Both the position numbers and the translations under genes were made by a program. Below, in pieces: positions 22,545 to 31,640 of a stretch of 64,000 bases of DNA. The DNA lies in contig CAUZXS010005800.1 of assembly GCA_963585895.1 (NCBI GenBank), forward strand, positions 1 to 64,000, written 5' to 3'. Within the stretch, counting starts at the first letter, position 1; each line of letters opens with the position of its first letter. This stretch comes from Sepioteuthis lessoniana (lineage: Eukaryota; Mollusca; Cephalopoda; Myopsida; Loliginidae). Under the pieces are notes generated by a model. The model was given only the letters and a program-made list of their open reading frames with translations, was not told where the DNA came from and ran no database searches.

Positions 22545-23438
22545 CGTGGTGTCATCAGTAGGTTTCCAGACTTTTTTGTACAGGCATTTAAAATTGTCGT
22601 AGACATTTGAAAATTCAGTATGTTATTGCTATACATCTTCTGAGACGACTGACTAATGTTTATGATTTCAGGTTCAAATGAACAGCAATTGGAATACACC
22701 CTACTAAAGCCCGATTGTCACAGCTGGTGAATTTCAAAAATGCAATCTAGACGTGAGGAAGAACGATATGCAATAAAATTCTGTTTTAAACTTGGAAAAA
22801 ATGTCATGTGATTAAAGCTGGATCTACTGCTATGACTCAGAGTCCAAGAGACAGAGTTCCTATTGGAAGCACGCTGGCTCTCCCAGACTCAAGAAGGCCA
22901 GACAGAGAAAATCCACTCACAAACTTTTGATGATCACTTTTTTGATAGCACTGGCATGATCTACATGCACTGGGTTCCCACTGGACAGACAGTTAACAAG
23001 GAATACTATGTTGAGGTTTTAAAGGAGTTCAGAAAGAGATTCCAGGGGAAGAGGCCAGCATTCTTCAAATCGGCTCAGTGGCATTTCCACCAGGACAATG
23101 CACCAGTCCACAACTCCATCCTTGTCACAGACTATTTGACAAAGATGGGCATCAAGACAGTTCCTCACCCTCCCTATAGTCCAGACCTTGCTCCCTGTGA
23201 CTTTTGCTTATTCCCTAAGCTCAGAGACTGTCGTTATGAGACAATTGCGGAGATGAAAGAGGCTGTGACGAAGGTCATTGACACGCTGACACATGAGGAC
23301 TTCCATGGGGCCTTGGAGAAGTTGTTGGAACGGTACAAAAAGTGCGTTGCAGCCGGAGGAGATTACATCGAAGGGGACTAGAGTTTCATATGTGTACTAT
23401 CAATAAAAGTGTCCATGCGAAAAAAGTCTGGAAACTTA
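22545..23438 (+). mobile_element. mariner element B (internally deleted)
   Basis: Left end after TA at 22543-22544 (CGTGGTGTCATCAG, core AGGTTTCCAGAC). The right end is recognisable to 'aagtctggaaactta', then lost in TA repeats. The interior has the transposase start region ([15 protein letters not shown]), then a direct jump to the YDPES-like region. The first catalytic Asp is lost. The same junction is present in copy C. Confidence 0.88.
22863..23381 (+). pseudogene. mariner transposase, C-terminal catalytic fragment
   Basis: A 172-codon frame codes for the C-terminal half of a mariner transposase, the enzyme that cuts and joins element ends at TA sites. Seen: a frame-shifted start, then FFDSTGMIYMHWVPTGQTVN, KEYYVEVLKEFRKRFQGKRP, HQDNAPVHNS with the second Asp and YSPDLAPCD with the third. 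Exactly 34 residues lie between these two Asps (D34D, the mariner signature). The C terminus is LLERYKKCVAAGGDYIEGD. The HTH domain and the first Asp are missing, so it cannot be active alone. This is the longest uninterrupted transposase frame in the window. Confidence 0.9.
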
Positions 23439-23814
23439 TATATATATATATTTTTTCTTATTTTTTTCAAATTTTCATCATACAACGTGTTAAAGCACGT
23501 GCAATACCATGTCCTCATCAGCCGCCATCCAGGGGTGATAACACAGTTTCGGTAGCTCAAGGCGGTACTGCCACCCCTGGCGCTACCAAGCAGCCTTTGC
23601 CACCGAACAGGGTATTAAGAGAATCATATATATATATATATATATATACGCCAGATCAATTAAATGCAGAGACTACATTGGACGTTAATCTTCATTTGCT
23701 GAGTGCAGTTTGTGATTTAAAAAAACGCGTTTACTTTCGGCGGTTGATGTTATTACGCGTTTACAGTAACCGTTTCTTACGTAATCACACGGGAAAGGTG
23801 GTTCCGCGTGTATT
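23439..23814. other. Unassigned sequence with (TA)n
   Basis: TA arrays at 23437-23451 and 23626-23650 flank a GC-richer piece (23480-23620). It contains 'cgtgttaaagcacgtgc', a short imperfect dyad. No family is recognised. Confidence 0.45.
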
Positions 23815-24274
23815 ACCTTCATGCTGAAAACTTTCTCGCTTTCGACCAAATCCAACTTGATGCATATCGCGCCGTGGACTGAAGACGATTCGAGGCAACT
23901 TTCAAACTGCGGCCAGTGATTCCTATTTTTGAAAGAAACGAAACGACTGAGTGTCCTATAAAACCACGACAACCAACCTCTATAGGAATCACATGGCATA
24001 TCCAACCTTTTTCCACGCAGTCGGCACGCAGTGTCTCATAGCGGTTTTTCTTCCGCTCGTGTGCTTCCTCCCGGTTTTCTTCCCAAGGGACAGTCAATTC
24101 TATGAGGAGGACACTCTTCTTTGAATCGGACCATGCTACAATGTCTGGCCGCTTTTCTGTTTGAATAATGTGAACTGAAAATTGTAGAGATGTCTTGAGA
24201 TCTGCTGAAACTTTCCAGTCACTAGCTCCGTTCAGTAGCTTCATGTTAGGATTTTTTGTTTCCTCACAGGACAT
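23815..24274 (-). pseudogene. PD-(D/E)XK-like endonuclease domain fragment of a retroelement
   Basis: A 151-codon minus-strand frame reads LLNGASDWKVSADLKTSLQF, EKRPDIVAWSDSKKSVLLIE, LTVPWEENREEAHERKKNRY and IEVGCRGFIGHSV. The order RPD...(I)ELTVPWE...ERK..RY resembles the C-terminal nuclease-like segment of a widespread metazoan retroelement protein family. The RPD and the E of ELT fit the PD-(D/E)XK pattern (inference). The RT portion that normally precedes it is absent. It is a different lineage from the 57.7-kb LINE. It sits between mariner B and the right Tc1 end. Confidence 0.5.
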
Positions 24275-24320
24275 TCACCTTCCTTGAGAAACTGAATATA
24301 TATATACTTACCAAATATCA

Positions 24321-24389
24321 GGCAAAATGGCGAACATAAACTAGAGTTATAACAGAAAATAACATGTATCCCATACTTATGCGTGTCAC
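24321..24389 (-). repeat. Tc1-type terminal inverted repeat, right
   Basis: Reverse complement of 19693-19761 over 69 bp with about two differences; ends GCGTGTCAC before TGTATA. It closes a 4.7-kb span that starts at the left end. Confidence 0.8.
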
Positions 24390-24723
24390 TGTATATATAT
24401 ATACATATATATATTTCTAGAATGTTGTAAAAACAACAACCAAAAATATTTCGCTTGCAAGAGCGTAAAAGAATTCCAATGTCTGTTTAGGTCTTAAACG
24501 TCTTTAAAATAGTAATTTAGTCATGCAATTTTTAAACAAGGTAGACTTACTTGAGGGAACAGTGAGGAGATGGGAACAGTGAGAAGATGATTCGATACGA
24601 TTCAAGAAGCAGAAATCAAGAAACATGTGAAAAAATTTCATATGGAAATTGTAAAATATTTGCATATTACAAAATAGCCAGAAGCTTAAAATATTATCAA
24701 AAATTGTACAAATCCAGTAAAAT

Positions 24724-24732
24724 ATTGCATTA

Positions 24733-24770
<38 letters not shown>

Positions 24771-24779
24771 TAATGCAAT
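24724..24779. repeat. Perfect palindrome around (TA)n
   Basis: Arms ATTGCATTAGAATA and TATTCTAATGCAAT with (TA)n between. The palindrome can form a continuous hairpin or cruciform. Confidence 0.9.
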
Positions 24780-24821
24780 GTGGATGAGGGTATATATATA
24801 TATATATATATACCCTCATCC

Positions 24822-24825
<4 letters not shown>
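24778..24825. repeat. Second palindrome, abutting the first
   Basis: Arms ATGTGGATGAGGGTA and TACCCTCATCCACAT around (TA)n. It shares two bases with the preceding palindrome. Confidence 0.9.

Positions 24826-24880
<55 letters not shown>
24826..24880. repeat. (TG)n microsatellite
   Basis: About 27 TG units following the palindromes. Confidence 0.97.
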
Positions 24881-24883
<3 letters not shown>

Positions 24884-25030
24884 ACAACAACATATTCAAA
24901 TATTAAATTTTCTTAATTATATTCATATTTGAATATAATTCAAAAGATACATGTATTAACATTCTCCACATTATGGATTTATAAAACCCTGAAACATTGA
25001 CACAAAGTCGAAATAAATTTCCATTATATA
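24881..25030 (-). repeat. U2 repeat, inverted copy
   Basis: Matches 22018-22260 in reverse complement at both ends ('aacaacaacatattcaaa' and 'aaaaccctgaaacattgaca'). About 90 bp of the middle is missing. 25031-25915 is very AT-rich DNA in which I see nothing. Confidence 0.72.
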
Positions 25031-25908
25031 TATATATTAAAAAGATCAAATACTCCAAAGTCTTTCGATAGTAGATGCAATCTGTGTTTAGAAGAAAAAA
25101 TACACATTTTGCTTTATCCCGAGCCGGAAAAATTATTAAATAAGAGATGTGAATTAATAGCTAGGTGTAGACATAGGGCTAAATTTAAACTATAGATAAT
25201 TAGCTTAAAAAGTCTTTTAAAAAAAAAGCCTAGAATTAAACTGAGAATTAATGTAAATGAATAAATAAAATAAAATGTTAGATAGAAAATGTGAAAAAAC
25301 ATATCATATATACGTACTAATCATTAAAAGTGTAACTGATTAATAAGTTCTAAATAGTTTTGATTTTTAAAAAATTTTAAATTTAAATAAACTTTGATTT
25401 TAATTTAATATAATTATTCCTGTATCATTACGTAAAGTTACTGAATAAAGTTAAAAATCTATTTTAATATTAAATCTGCAGTTTAAGTCAAAATGTAATT
25501 AGAATCTAAAAATTAAAATAATTTTTTTAAAATAAAGTTACTATAATTCTAACCGACAATAAAATAAAAAACGGAATTGGGCTAAATGAAAAGATAACTC
25601 TTCACCCTTCTTCTATCCCCTCCCACCTTCTTTTCTGTGTCTATTCGAATTTATTTTATCCAAAGGATCTGAAGAAGTCCTGTAAATTTTTTTCGTGTTT
25701 TTGAATTTTTCAAAAACTCGTAACAGGATGGAAAAAAATTTATAATCCTCATGTGCCCGGTTTGTTGTTTTTTTTTTTTCTTAATGAAATTATTGTTGTG
25801 TAATGTCTGTTACATTGAGCTCTTTACCAGGAAAATTTAAATGTTCACTCTTGAATAGTTTTTTTGTCCTGATGGAATTACTCCCAACTCCGGTTTAACT
25901 GGACCAAA

Positions 25909-25913
<5 letters not shown>

Positions 25914-25953
<40 letters not shown>

Positions 25954-26152
25954 TTATATCTATACAAGATTTTTATCAAATAATAAATAACCGTGTCACT
26001 GTTTAAAGCAAAGTTAATCATTATTGTTTTACAGAATGATATCATGCATGATGTTTCCCATTCTATGCCTCGATAGCAAAGAAATATCATTGCTGCAAGA
26101 GAAAGAGAGAAAGAAAGAAAGAGAAAGAGAAAGAGAGAGTGAGAAATAGAGA
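25914..26152 (-). repeat. U1 repeat, empty site, with (TA)n and (GA)n borders
   Basis: 25949-26112 is the reverse complement of U1 without the SINE. It reads straight through 'aatgatatcatgcatgatg' where the 20.2-kb copy has the chimeric SINE and duplicated target. (TA)n precedes it (25914-25948) and (GA)n follows it (26096-26152). Confidence 0.82.
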
Positions 26153-26299
26153 GATACGTTCAACCTGCCCACCGCTAATAGCAATTTTCAGATCATTCTC
26201 CTGAACCCTGTATCAATCCTATTTTATTTGGCAGATCTGAAGAGTTTGGTAATAAATCATACCGAACAATATCCGTTTAGGTTGTATAAATGTTACATA

Positions 26300-26308
26300 T
26301 ATATATTC

Positions 26309-26344
<36 letters not shown>

Positions 26345-26356
26345 ATGTGTGTGTGT

Positions 26357-26388
<32 letters not shown>
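26300..26388. repeat. (TA)n(TG)n microsatellite
   Basis: TA units running into interrupted TG/TATG units. Confidence 0.95.
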
Positions 26389-26439
26389 TATAGAAGTGTT
26401 TTATTTTAAAAGAAAAATTTTATGAGCAATTTTTTCTTG

Positions 26440-27020
26440 TTGGCTTTACTGAGTTCTACGAGCATTCACATGGAATCCCTTTGTAATTTGACTCCCCCCC
26501 CCACACACACCATAGAGATGGGATCGGCGTGATGGCGATGGTTTTAACCGTTGAAGGAAACAAACCTGAGACCCTCAGTAAACATGAGGCAACCCACAGG
26601 AAAAGGAAACAAAGAAACAGGAAATAACCGGGCACTTCCTGTTTCTCGAATGTTGTGAAACTGTCTTGAAGGTTCAAGAGAATATTATTACACCGGCAAT
26701 GGATATAAAAGCTGGTACCATCCCAGAAGGAAGGTAAAGTAGGTTCCGGCTGGCAGAAGTGAGTAATTCCTGGCCTAAGGGTCGGAGTCGGAATTTTTAC
26801 CCACTGAATTCGGAAAGAGACAACCGGTTGCAAGGAAGCAGACAATAAACATCTCTTCCCCACCACCATACACTGCATTTCCAGCAACCCCGATATTTGG
26901 AAAATAAAATTTCATTATCATCCTCAAGGGCAGATAACACAGTGACAAGCATTGTTGCTCTTCTTACTGCTGCAGAAGCCACTGAAAATGTAGTAGAGGA
27001 AATCACTCAAGACAAAACTA
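26440..27020. other. GC-richer unique-looking segment with unrecognised open frame
   Basis: A minus-strand frame of 143 codons (26456-26887) overlaps another of 69 codons (26797-27006). Neither shows a domain, signal peptide or splice context that I recognise. The segment shares no repeat family with the rest of the window. Confidence 0.3.
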
Positions 27021-27094
27021 GTTATTCTCTTTGCATTCTTCCAAGGAGTAAGTGTTTATTTGGTCTTTAAAAACACATCACCCCACTCAAAAAA

Positions 27095-27480
27095 CATTTC
27101 CCAGTCAGCTGGGGCTGTTGAATACACCGACGGCTTCTCTGCAAAGGGGTAGACACCCCCTCTCACAACGAGTATCCTAGATATGACACTAAACAATGTG
27201 ATAGTGGGGTTCCAGTAATGCTGGAACTTTAGGGAATGCGAATACCTCTTCATAACCATTGCTCCAAGGTCAACTCTGACCCGGTATAGTAGCACCTGAT
27301 AGGGTCCTATCTATTAGTCAAATAGAACTAAACTGTGTGCTTATGCTAAACAGAATTGCTTGAAATAGAACTGTTTTGACATTTAAACTGCATACTTATG
27401 CTAAACTGAATTGTTTGAAATTGAATTGTTTTCGATATTTAACTGTATGTAAACAAAAACTATACTGATACTAAACGGAA
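27095..27480 (-). repeat. DR1 repeat with ~55-bp tandem modules
   Basis: The body ('gtcagctggggctgttg', 'cattgctccaaggtcaac', 'actctgacccggtatagtag') is followed by modules at about 27333 and 27388 ('cttatgctaaactgaattg'), spaced 55 bp, plus a partial third. Confidence 0.75.
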
Positions 27481-27483
27481 TTG

Positions 27484-27677
27484 TCTTGGACGAGACTGAA
27501 TTTCATACAATCCTAATAAAGTATGAATCCAATTAATCTTCCTCCAGTTATGGGCAGACTAGGTTGCTTTACCTTAGTATAGCAATCGGTCTTAGAAGGA
27601 AAACTCTGATTTCTAATCTGTTAAACTCCTTTTAAAAATTGACGTCGTGTCATATCCTGCTCGTTCAGAGGTGTAAG

Positions 27678-27710
<33 letters not shown>
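27484..27710 (+). mobile_element. S2-type SINE, 3' part, with (TA)n
   Basis: 'ttggacgagactgaatttca' onward through 'gtcgtgtcatatcctgctcg'. The tRNA-like head is lost. (TA)n is at 27680-27710. Confidence 0.72.
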
Positions 27711-27713
<3 letters not shown>

Positions 27714-27944
27714 GCCGGAATATTCAGCAATTGAATAAAAAGTATTTAGCGTCTTATCTGTTATTAGTTTATTTACTGCTAGAGAAAAATAATTTAACAT
27801 GTATGTTAATTTTATAATTTATGCCAGGGTTAGTAAAATATTTTGTTGGCATTAATGTTTATGCTCATCAAAAATAGATTAATAGATATTTTAGTTTCAA
27901 GATTTTACAAAATAATCATCATTCTTCAACATCAACATTGCTTT

Positions 27945-28470
27945 CAGTCGATGAGATATAGCTGCCGAGGTAAGTGACTGGTCTACTTATTTCCACTTAA
28001 AGTGGAGATGGCTCCTGTTTAAAAAAAAAAACACATGAAATTTGTTTTATTTGTGTTCACATAGAGGCCAATGCCTCCTGCTGTTTACCATATTTACCAA
28101 CCCCTTCGCTCGGGCAGGATATGACACAAGGTCATTTTTTAACCGGAGTTTAACAGGTTTGAATTCAGAGTTTTCCTTCTCCTAGACTAGTTGCCTCACC
28201 AAGGCTGAAGAGCCTAGTCTGCCCTACTATTTACCCATAGCTGGATGGAGAATAATTGGATTCATACCTTTCCCAAGGGTATTAGTGCTATGTGAAATGC
28301 AATCAGTCTCGGCTAGGATTTGAACCTGTGTCACTGTGTCCATTTCCTACGACGATAACCATTACACCACGGGCACCTGCTGTTTACTCCAGGGATTCAG
28401 CTTGAGCAGGTGTATTTGTGAGAAGCGCTACATTATCTGCCTCTCTTATTCAGACCTAATATACTCATTA
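27945..28470 (-). mobile_element. RTE-type LINE fragment, diverged, split by a SINE
   Basis: Order on the plus strand: 'cagtcgatgagatatagctg', 'taagtgactggtctactta', 'cacatagaggccaatgcc', then after the SINE 'gcaggtgtatttgtgag'. This matches the antisense of the RTE region around VDKFTYLGS, GLHVNAHKTEYM and LANTP in the 44-kb copy. No open frame remains. Confidence 0.6.
28089..28375 (-). mobile_element. S2-type SINE nested in the RTE fragment
   Basis: Full-length S2 on the minus strand (head 'gcccgtggtgtaatgg', tail 'gcgaaggggttgg'). Flanked by a 12-bp exact duplication CCTGCTGTTTAC at 28077-28088 and 28376-28387. The host RTE similarity continues across the insertion. Confidence 0.92.
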
Positions 28471-28564
28471 TTTATGGAAAAAAAAGAAAGGAATCAGGTT
28501 GGTTTGTGTTAATATAACTCTCATTGTGACGTAGTAAAATCTATTCTCGCTGGTCTTTCTCTCC

Positions 28565-28925
28565 GGTAAATCGTAAAGGTTGATATGTCATAAAACCCAA
28601 ATAACTAACCGACCGGTAAATCAAGGAACGTGAACGCGTAGACCACAAATCAGAAGTAGATTTGTTTCTTTTCAAGAGATACTGATAGAAAATAAATAAA
28701 TAATACTTACATTCCCAATAATGACTCTTCTTCAGAAAGTAATTATCTCTAAATTAAAATTAAACCCCTCGAGATATCTGACTGCAAACAATTTTTGATT
28801 TAGGTCATCTTTTGAAAATTAATTTTCATTTAATTCAATGTAAAAATACGACGTAACCTTTTTTTATCACGTTATATCTAAATTAATCAGATATTAAATT
28901 ATGTCTCTCATCAGGGGAGGTTATT

Positions 28926-28956
<31 letters not shown>

Positions 28957-29257
28957 AGTTTTTCCGATCGAATATGCACAAATAATAATCTCATAATTCT
29001 AAACTACAAATTACATTTTCAGATTTAAAAAAAACGTTTTAGATTTCTATTTCTAATTTAAATTTGGTGAATAATAACAACTTATATAATGAATGAAAAT
29101 AGATAGAACATAACTTTATGATAACAAACAAAAACTGAAGGGTAAATTTTAAGATTCGGCTCTGTGAATGAGGTAAATATGGTTACCTTATTCTAAAGAA
29201 AAAAAAAATCTCGAAACTTTTTAGGTGAATGGTTTGATTTTAAATAAGACTCGCACT
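28565..29257. other. S1 tail remnant then AT-rich DNA, no gene
   Basis: 28565-28610 is a weak S1 tail ('aaaggttgatatgtcataaa'). A (GTTTT)n stretch is near 28930. Nothing else is recognised. Confidence 0.5.
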
Positions 29258-29640
29258 TCCAGTTCGGAAGAAAGTCAAGGTTTGGTTTAGTTTGGTTAAT
29301 TGATTATTTTAGTCCTCTTGACTAAAGAGGAAGACGGTTTGGTCTGGTTTGGTTTGGTTTGGTTTGGTTGATTTCTATTGATTATTTTAGTCCTCTTGAC
29401 TAAAGAGGAAGACGGTTTGGTCTGGTTTGGTTTGGTTTAGTTTGGTTGATTTCTATTGATTATTTTAGTCCTCTTGACTAAAGAGGAAGACGGTTTGGTC
29501 TGGTTTGGTTTGGTTTAGTTTGGTTAATTTCTATAGATTATTTTAGTCCTCTTGACGGTTTGGTCTGGTTTGGTTTGGCTTTATGCCATATCAACAACTG
29601 TAAGTCATTCAATGCCATATCATTTTTATACATACTAATT
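29258..29640 (-). repeat. 78-bp minisatellite in an S1 SINE tail
   Basis: Units start at 29336, 29414 and 29492 (exact 78-bp spacing); the last starts at 29557 after a 13-bp loss. Each has a GGTTT-rich part and the dyad TCCTCTTgactaAAGAGGA. The array runs into the inverted S1 tail ('ttatgccatatcaacaac', 'tcattcaatgcc'). The GGTTT part is the complement of the AAACC end of S1. Confidence 0.88.
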
Positions 29641-29768
29641 AAATATATGATTTCTAAGCAAATTTTGTAGATAAGATTTTTAAACGAACCTGAGCTCAAT
29701 TTTTTTTTTTGGCACACAGTTAAATAGTTTCACTTTTTTCTATTTAATACTAACAATTCAACTACATG

Positions 29769-30035
29769 CCCAGTCTGTAGAATACACCGACTGCATCTCT
29801 GCAGAGGGGAAAGATCCACACACACCCCCAATGAGTGGTAGCACCTGATAAGGGTCCTATCTATGGGTCAAATAGAACTAAACCGTGGCTTCAGGAGTTT
29901 ATTGCTTTTTTGCATTTAAACTGCGTATTTATACTAAAGTGAATTGCTCGAAATAGAACTGTTTTGACATGAAAACTGCGTACTTATGCTAAACTGAATT
30001 ATCGGAAATAAAACTATTTTTACATATAACTCTGT
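29769..30035 (-). repeat. DR1 repeat with tandem modules
   Basis: DR1 body, shortened ('gtctgtagaatacaccgact', 'gtcctatctatgggtcaaat'), followed by about 2.5 of the ~55-bp modules. Confidence 0.7.
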
Positions 30036-30600
30036 GAATTGCCCAGTCTGCTGAGGCTGTAGAATACACCGACTGCACCTCTGCAACGAGTGTCCTAGAT
30101 ATAACACTAAGAATTCTGATAGTGGGGTTCCAACGATGCTGGAGCTTTGGGGAATGCGAAGCGCCCCTTCATTGCCATTGCTCTCAGGTCCACTCTGGCC
30201 CGGCAAGGTAGCACCTAATAAGTTAAATATAACTAACAGCATATTTATGTTAAACTGAATTGTTTGAATTTGAACTGTTTGACTAAAATGAATAGCTTGA
30301 AATAGAAATATTTTTGACAATCAAATTGTACTTACATTTAAACTGTGTGCTTATGCTAAACTGAATTGTTTAAAGTGAAATTGTTTTTGACATTGAAACT
30401 GTATTTACACTAAACTAATTTGTTTAATATAGAACTGTTTTGACATTTAAGTGTGTGTAAACAAACCCTCTACTTAAACTAAACTGAATTAGCTGAATCA
30501 GAACTGTTTGAATAAACTGAATAGCTTGAAAAAGAAATGTTTTTGACAATTAAACTGTGTACTCATGCTAAACTGAATTGTTTGAAATAGAACTGACTAT
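30036..30600 (-). repeat. DR1 repeat with expanded tandem modules
   Basis: The body at 30036-30235 ('gctgaggctgtagaatacac', 'tcaggtccactctggcccgg') is followed by roughly six or seven diverged modules ('ttatgctaaactgaattg'). This is the longest module array in the window. Confidence 0.75.
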
Positions 30601-30680
30601 TTGCATAAAAATGGATTTGGCGTTAAACAACCCACAAAGGTTGATAAACCATAAAAACCCCAACCAACCAACCAAAAAAC
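30598..30680 (+). repeat. S1 SINE tail, solo
   Basis: 'aacaacccacaaaggttgat' followed by an (AACC)n end. Confidence 0.65.
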
Positions 30681-30786
30681 CAACCAACTAACCAGATAAA
30701 GTTTAATAAGCACTGAACACCTCTGTCTTAATTCCCTGCAGTGGATACAGGCAATATTTTCACAACCTGACTGACAGAATGAATAC

Positions 30787-30847
30787 TAGTTTGGTTATTT
30801 GGTTTAATGGGATATAAACACCTGTGGGATATTGAAAGGCAATTTCT

Positions 30848-30909
<62 letters not shown>

Positions 30910-30967
30910 CAGCATATTTATGTTAAACTGAATTGTTTGAATTAGAACTGTTTGACTAAAATGAATA
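30787..30967. repeat. S1 tail, (TA)n, and duplicated DR1 module
   Basis: An inverted S1 tail at 30787-30848, (TA)n at 30850-30908, then 59 bp (30909-30967) almost identical to 30237-30295 of the DR1 module array. Confidence 0.75.
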
Positions 30968-31369
30968 TATATATAATGTTTGTTGCTAACTAAGTAAGTT
31001 TAAATTAATTTGTTTACTGATAGTTAAATGTTTTAATTATTTCTATTTAACACTAATATTTCTATTTGCACATCGTTAAATGGTTTGAAGTATTGCAATC
31101 AAACACAAATAATTCTATTTAATATTAATCATTTGTTTGCACTCAGATTGTTTCAATTATTGCTATCTCATCGCTATTGAACCTCCGCCTACGCCTTCTT
31201 GTCCTTTTAAGATAAAAAGCGTGTTTGTTTGCCAAAAGATCAATTTGAAGCAGACGGTCGGGACAATCCTATAGTTGTTAGGGCCTAAAATGACCCGATC
31301 ATTGATTGGATCGGATCCCCCCGACAGCCTGTCTATCTCAGTAATGGTTGAAGTGGTGCAATTTATTAT

Positions 31370-31640
31370 CTTGCTAGAGAGCCGAAAAGGCTTTGGAACA
31401 TGGTGGTGACGGTGATACTGATTGTAGTTGTTGCACTTAGAACAGTTCCCAAAGGTTAGGAACAGAAATATTTAGAACTAAAGATTAGAAGAAGAATCGA
31501 GACGATCCTGACCACAACCCTGTTAAAATGAGCTAGAATACCTCAAGTATTACAAGACGCAAAACTAAGCCTCATTTGGGGGGGGTCTTACCCCTCTGCG
31601 GAGTTGCAGTCAGCGTATGGCCTTTTGTGTAGAACGCCAA
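31370..31640 (+). mobile_element. RLE-type LINE C-terminal fragment with DR1-like end
   Basis: 'gctttggaacatggtggtga' matches LWNMVVT. 'gagacgatcctgaccacaac' and 'agctagaatacctcaagt' match the ETIQTTALL and SARIL stretch. 'gggtcttacccctctgcgga' is then shared with DR1. The second lineage of the LINE is therefore joined to DR1 here as at 6.85 kb. Confidence 0.55.

Noticed and set aside
22226-22699. Long open frames of Ile/Tyr/Thr/His repeats (also at 10985, 14331, 36049, 38200, 52898)
   Set aside because: They are translations of (TA)n, (CA)n and (TG)n arrays, present on both strands, and not genes.
26456-26887. 143-codon minus-strand frame as a protein gene
   Set aside because: No domain, splice sites or codon signal recognised; recorded only as an unassigned segment.
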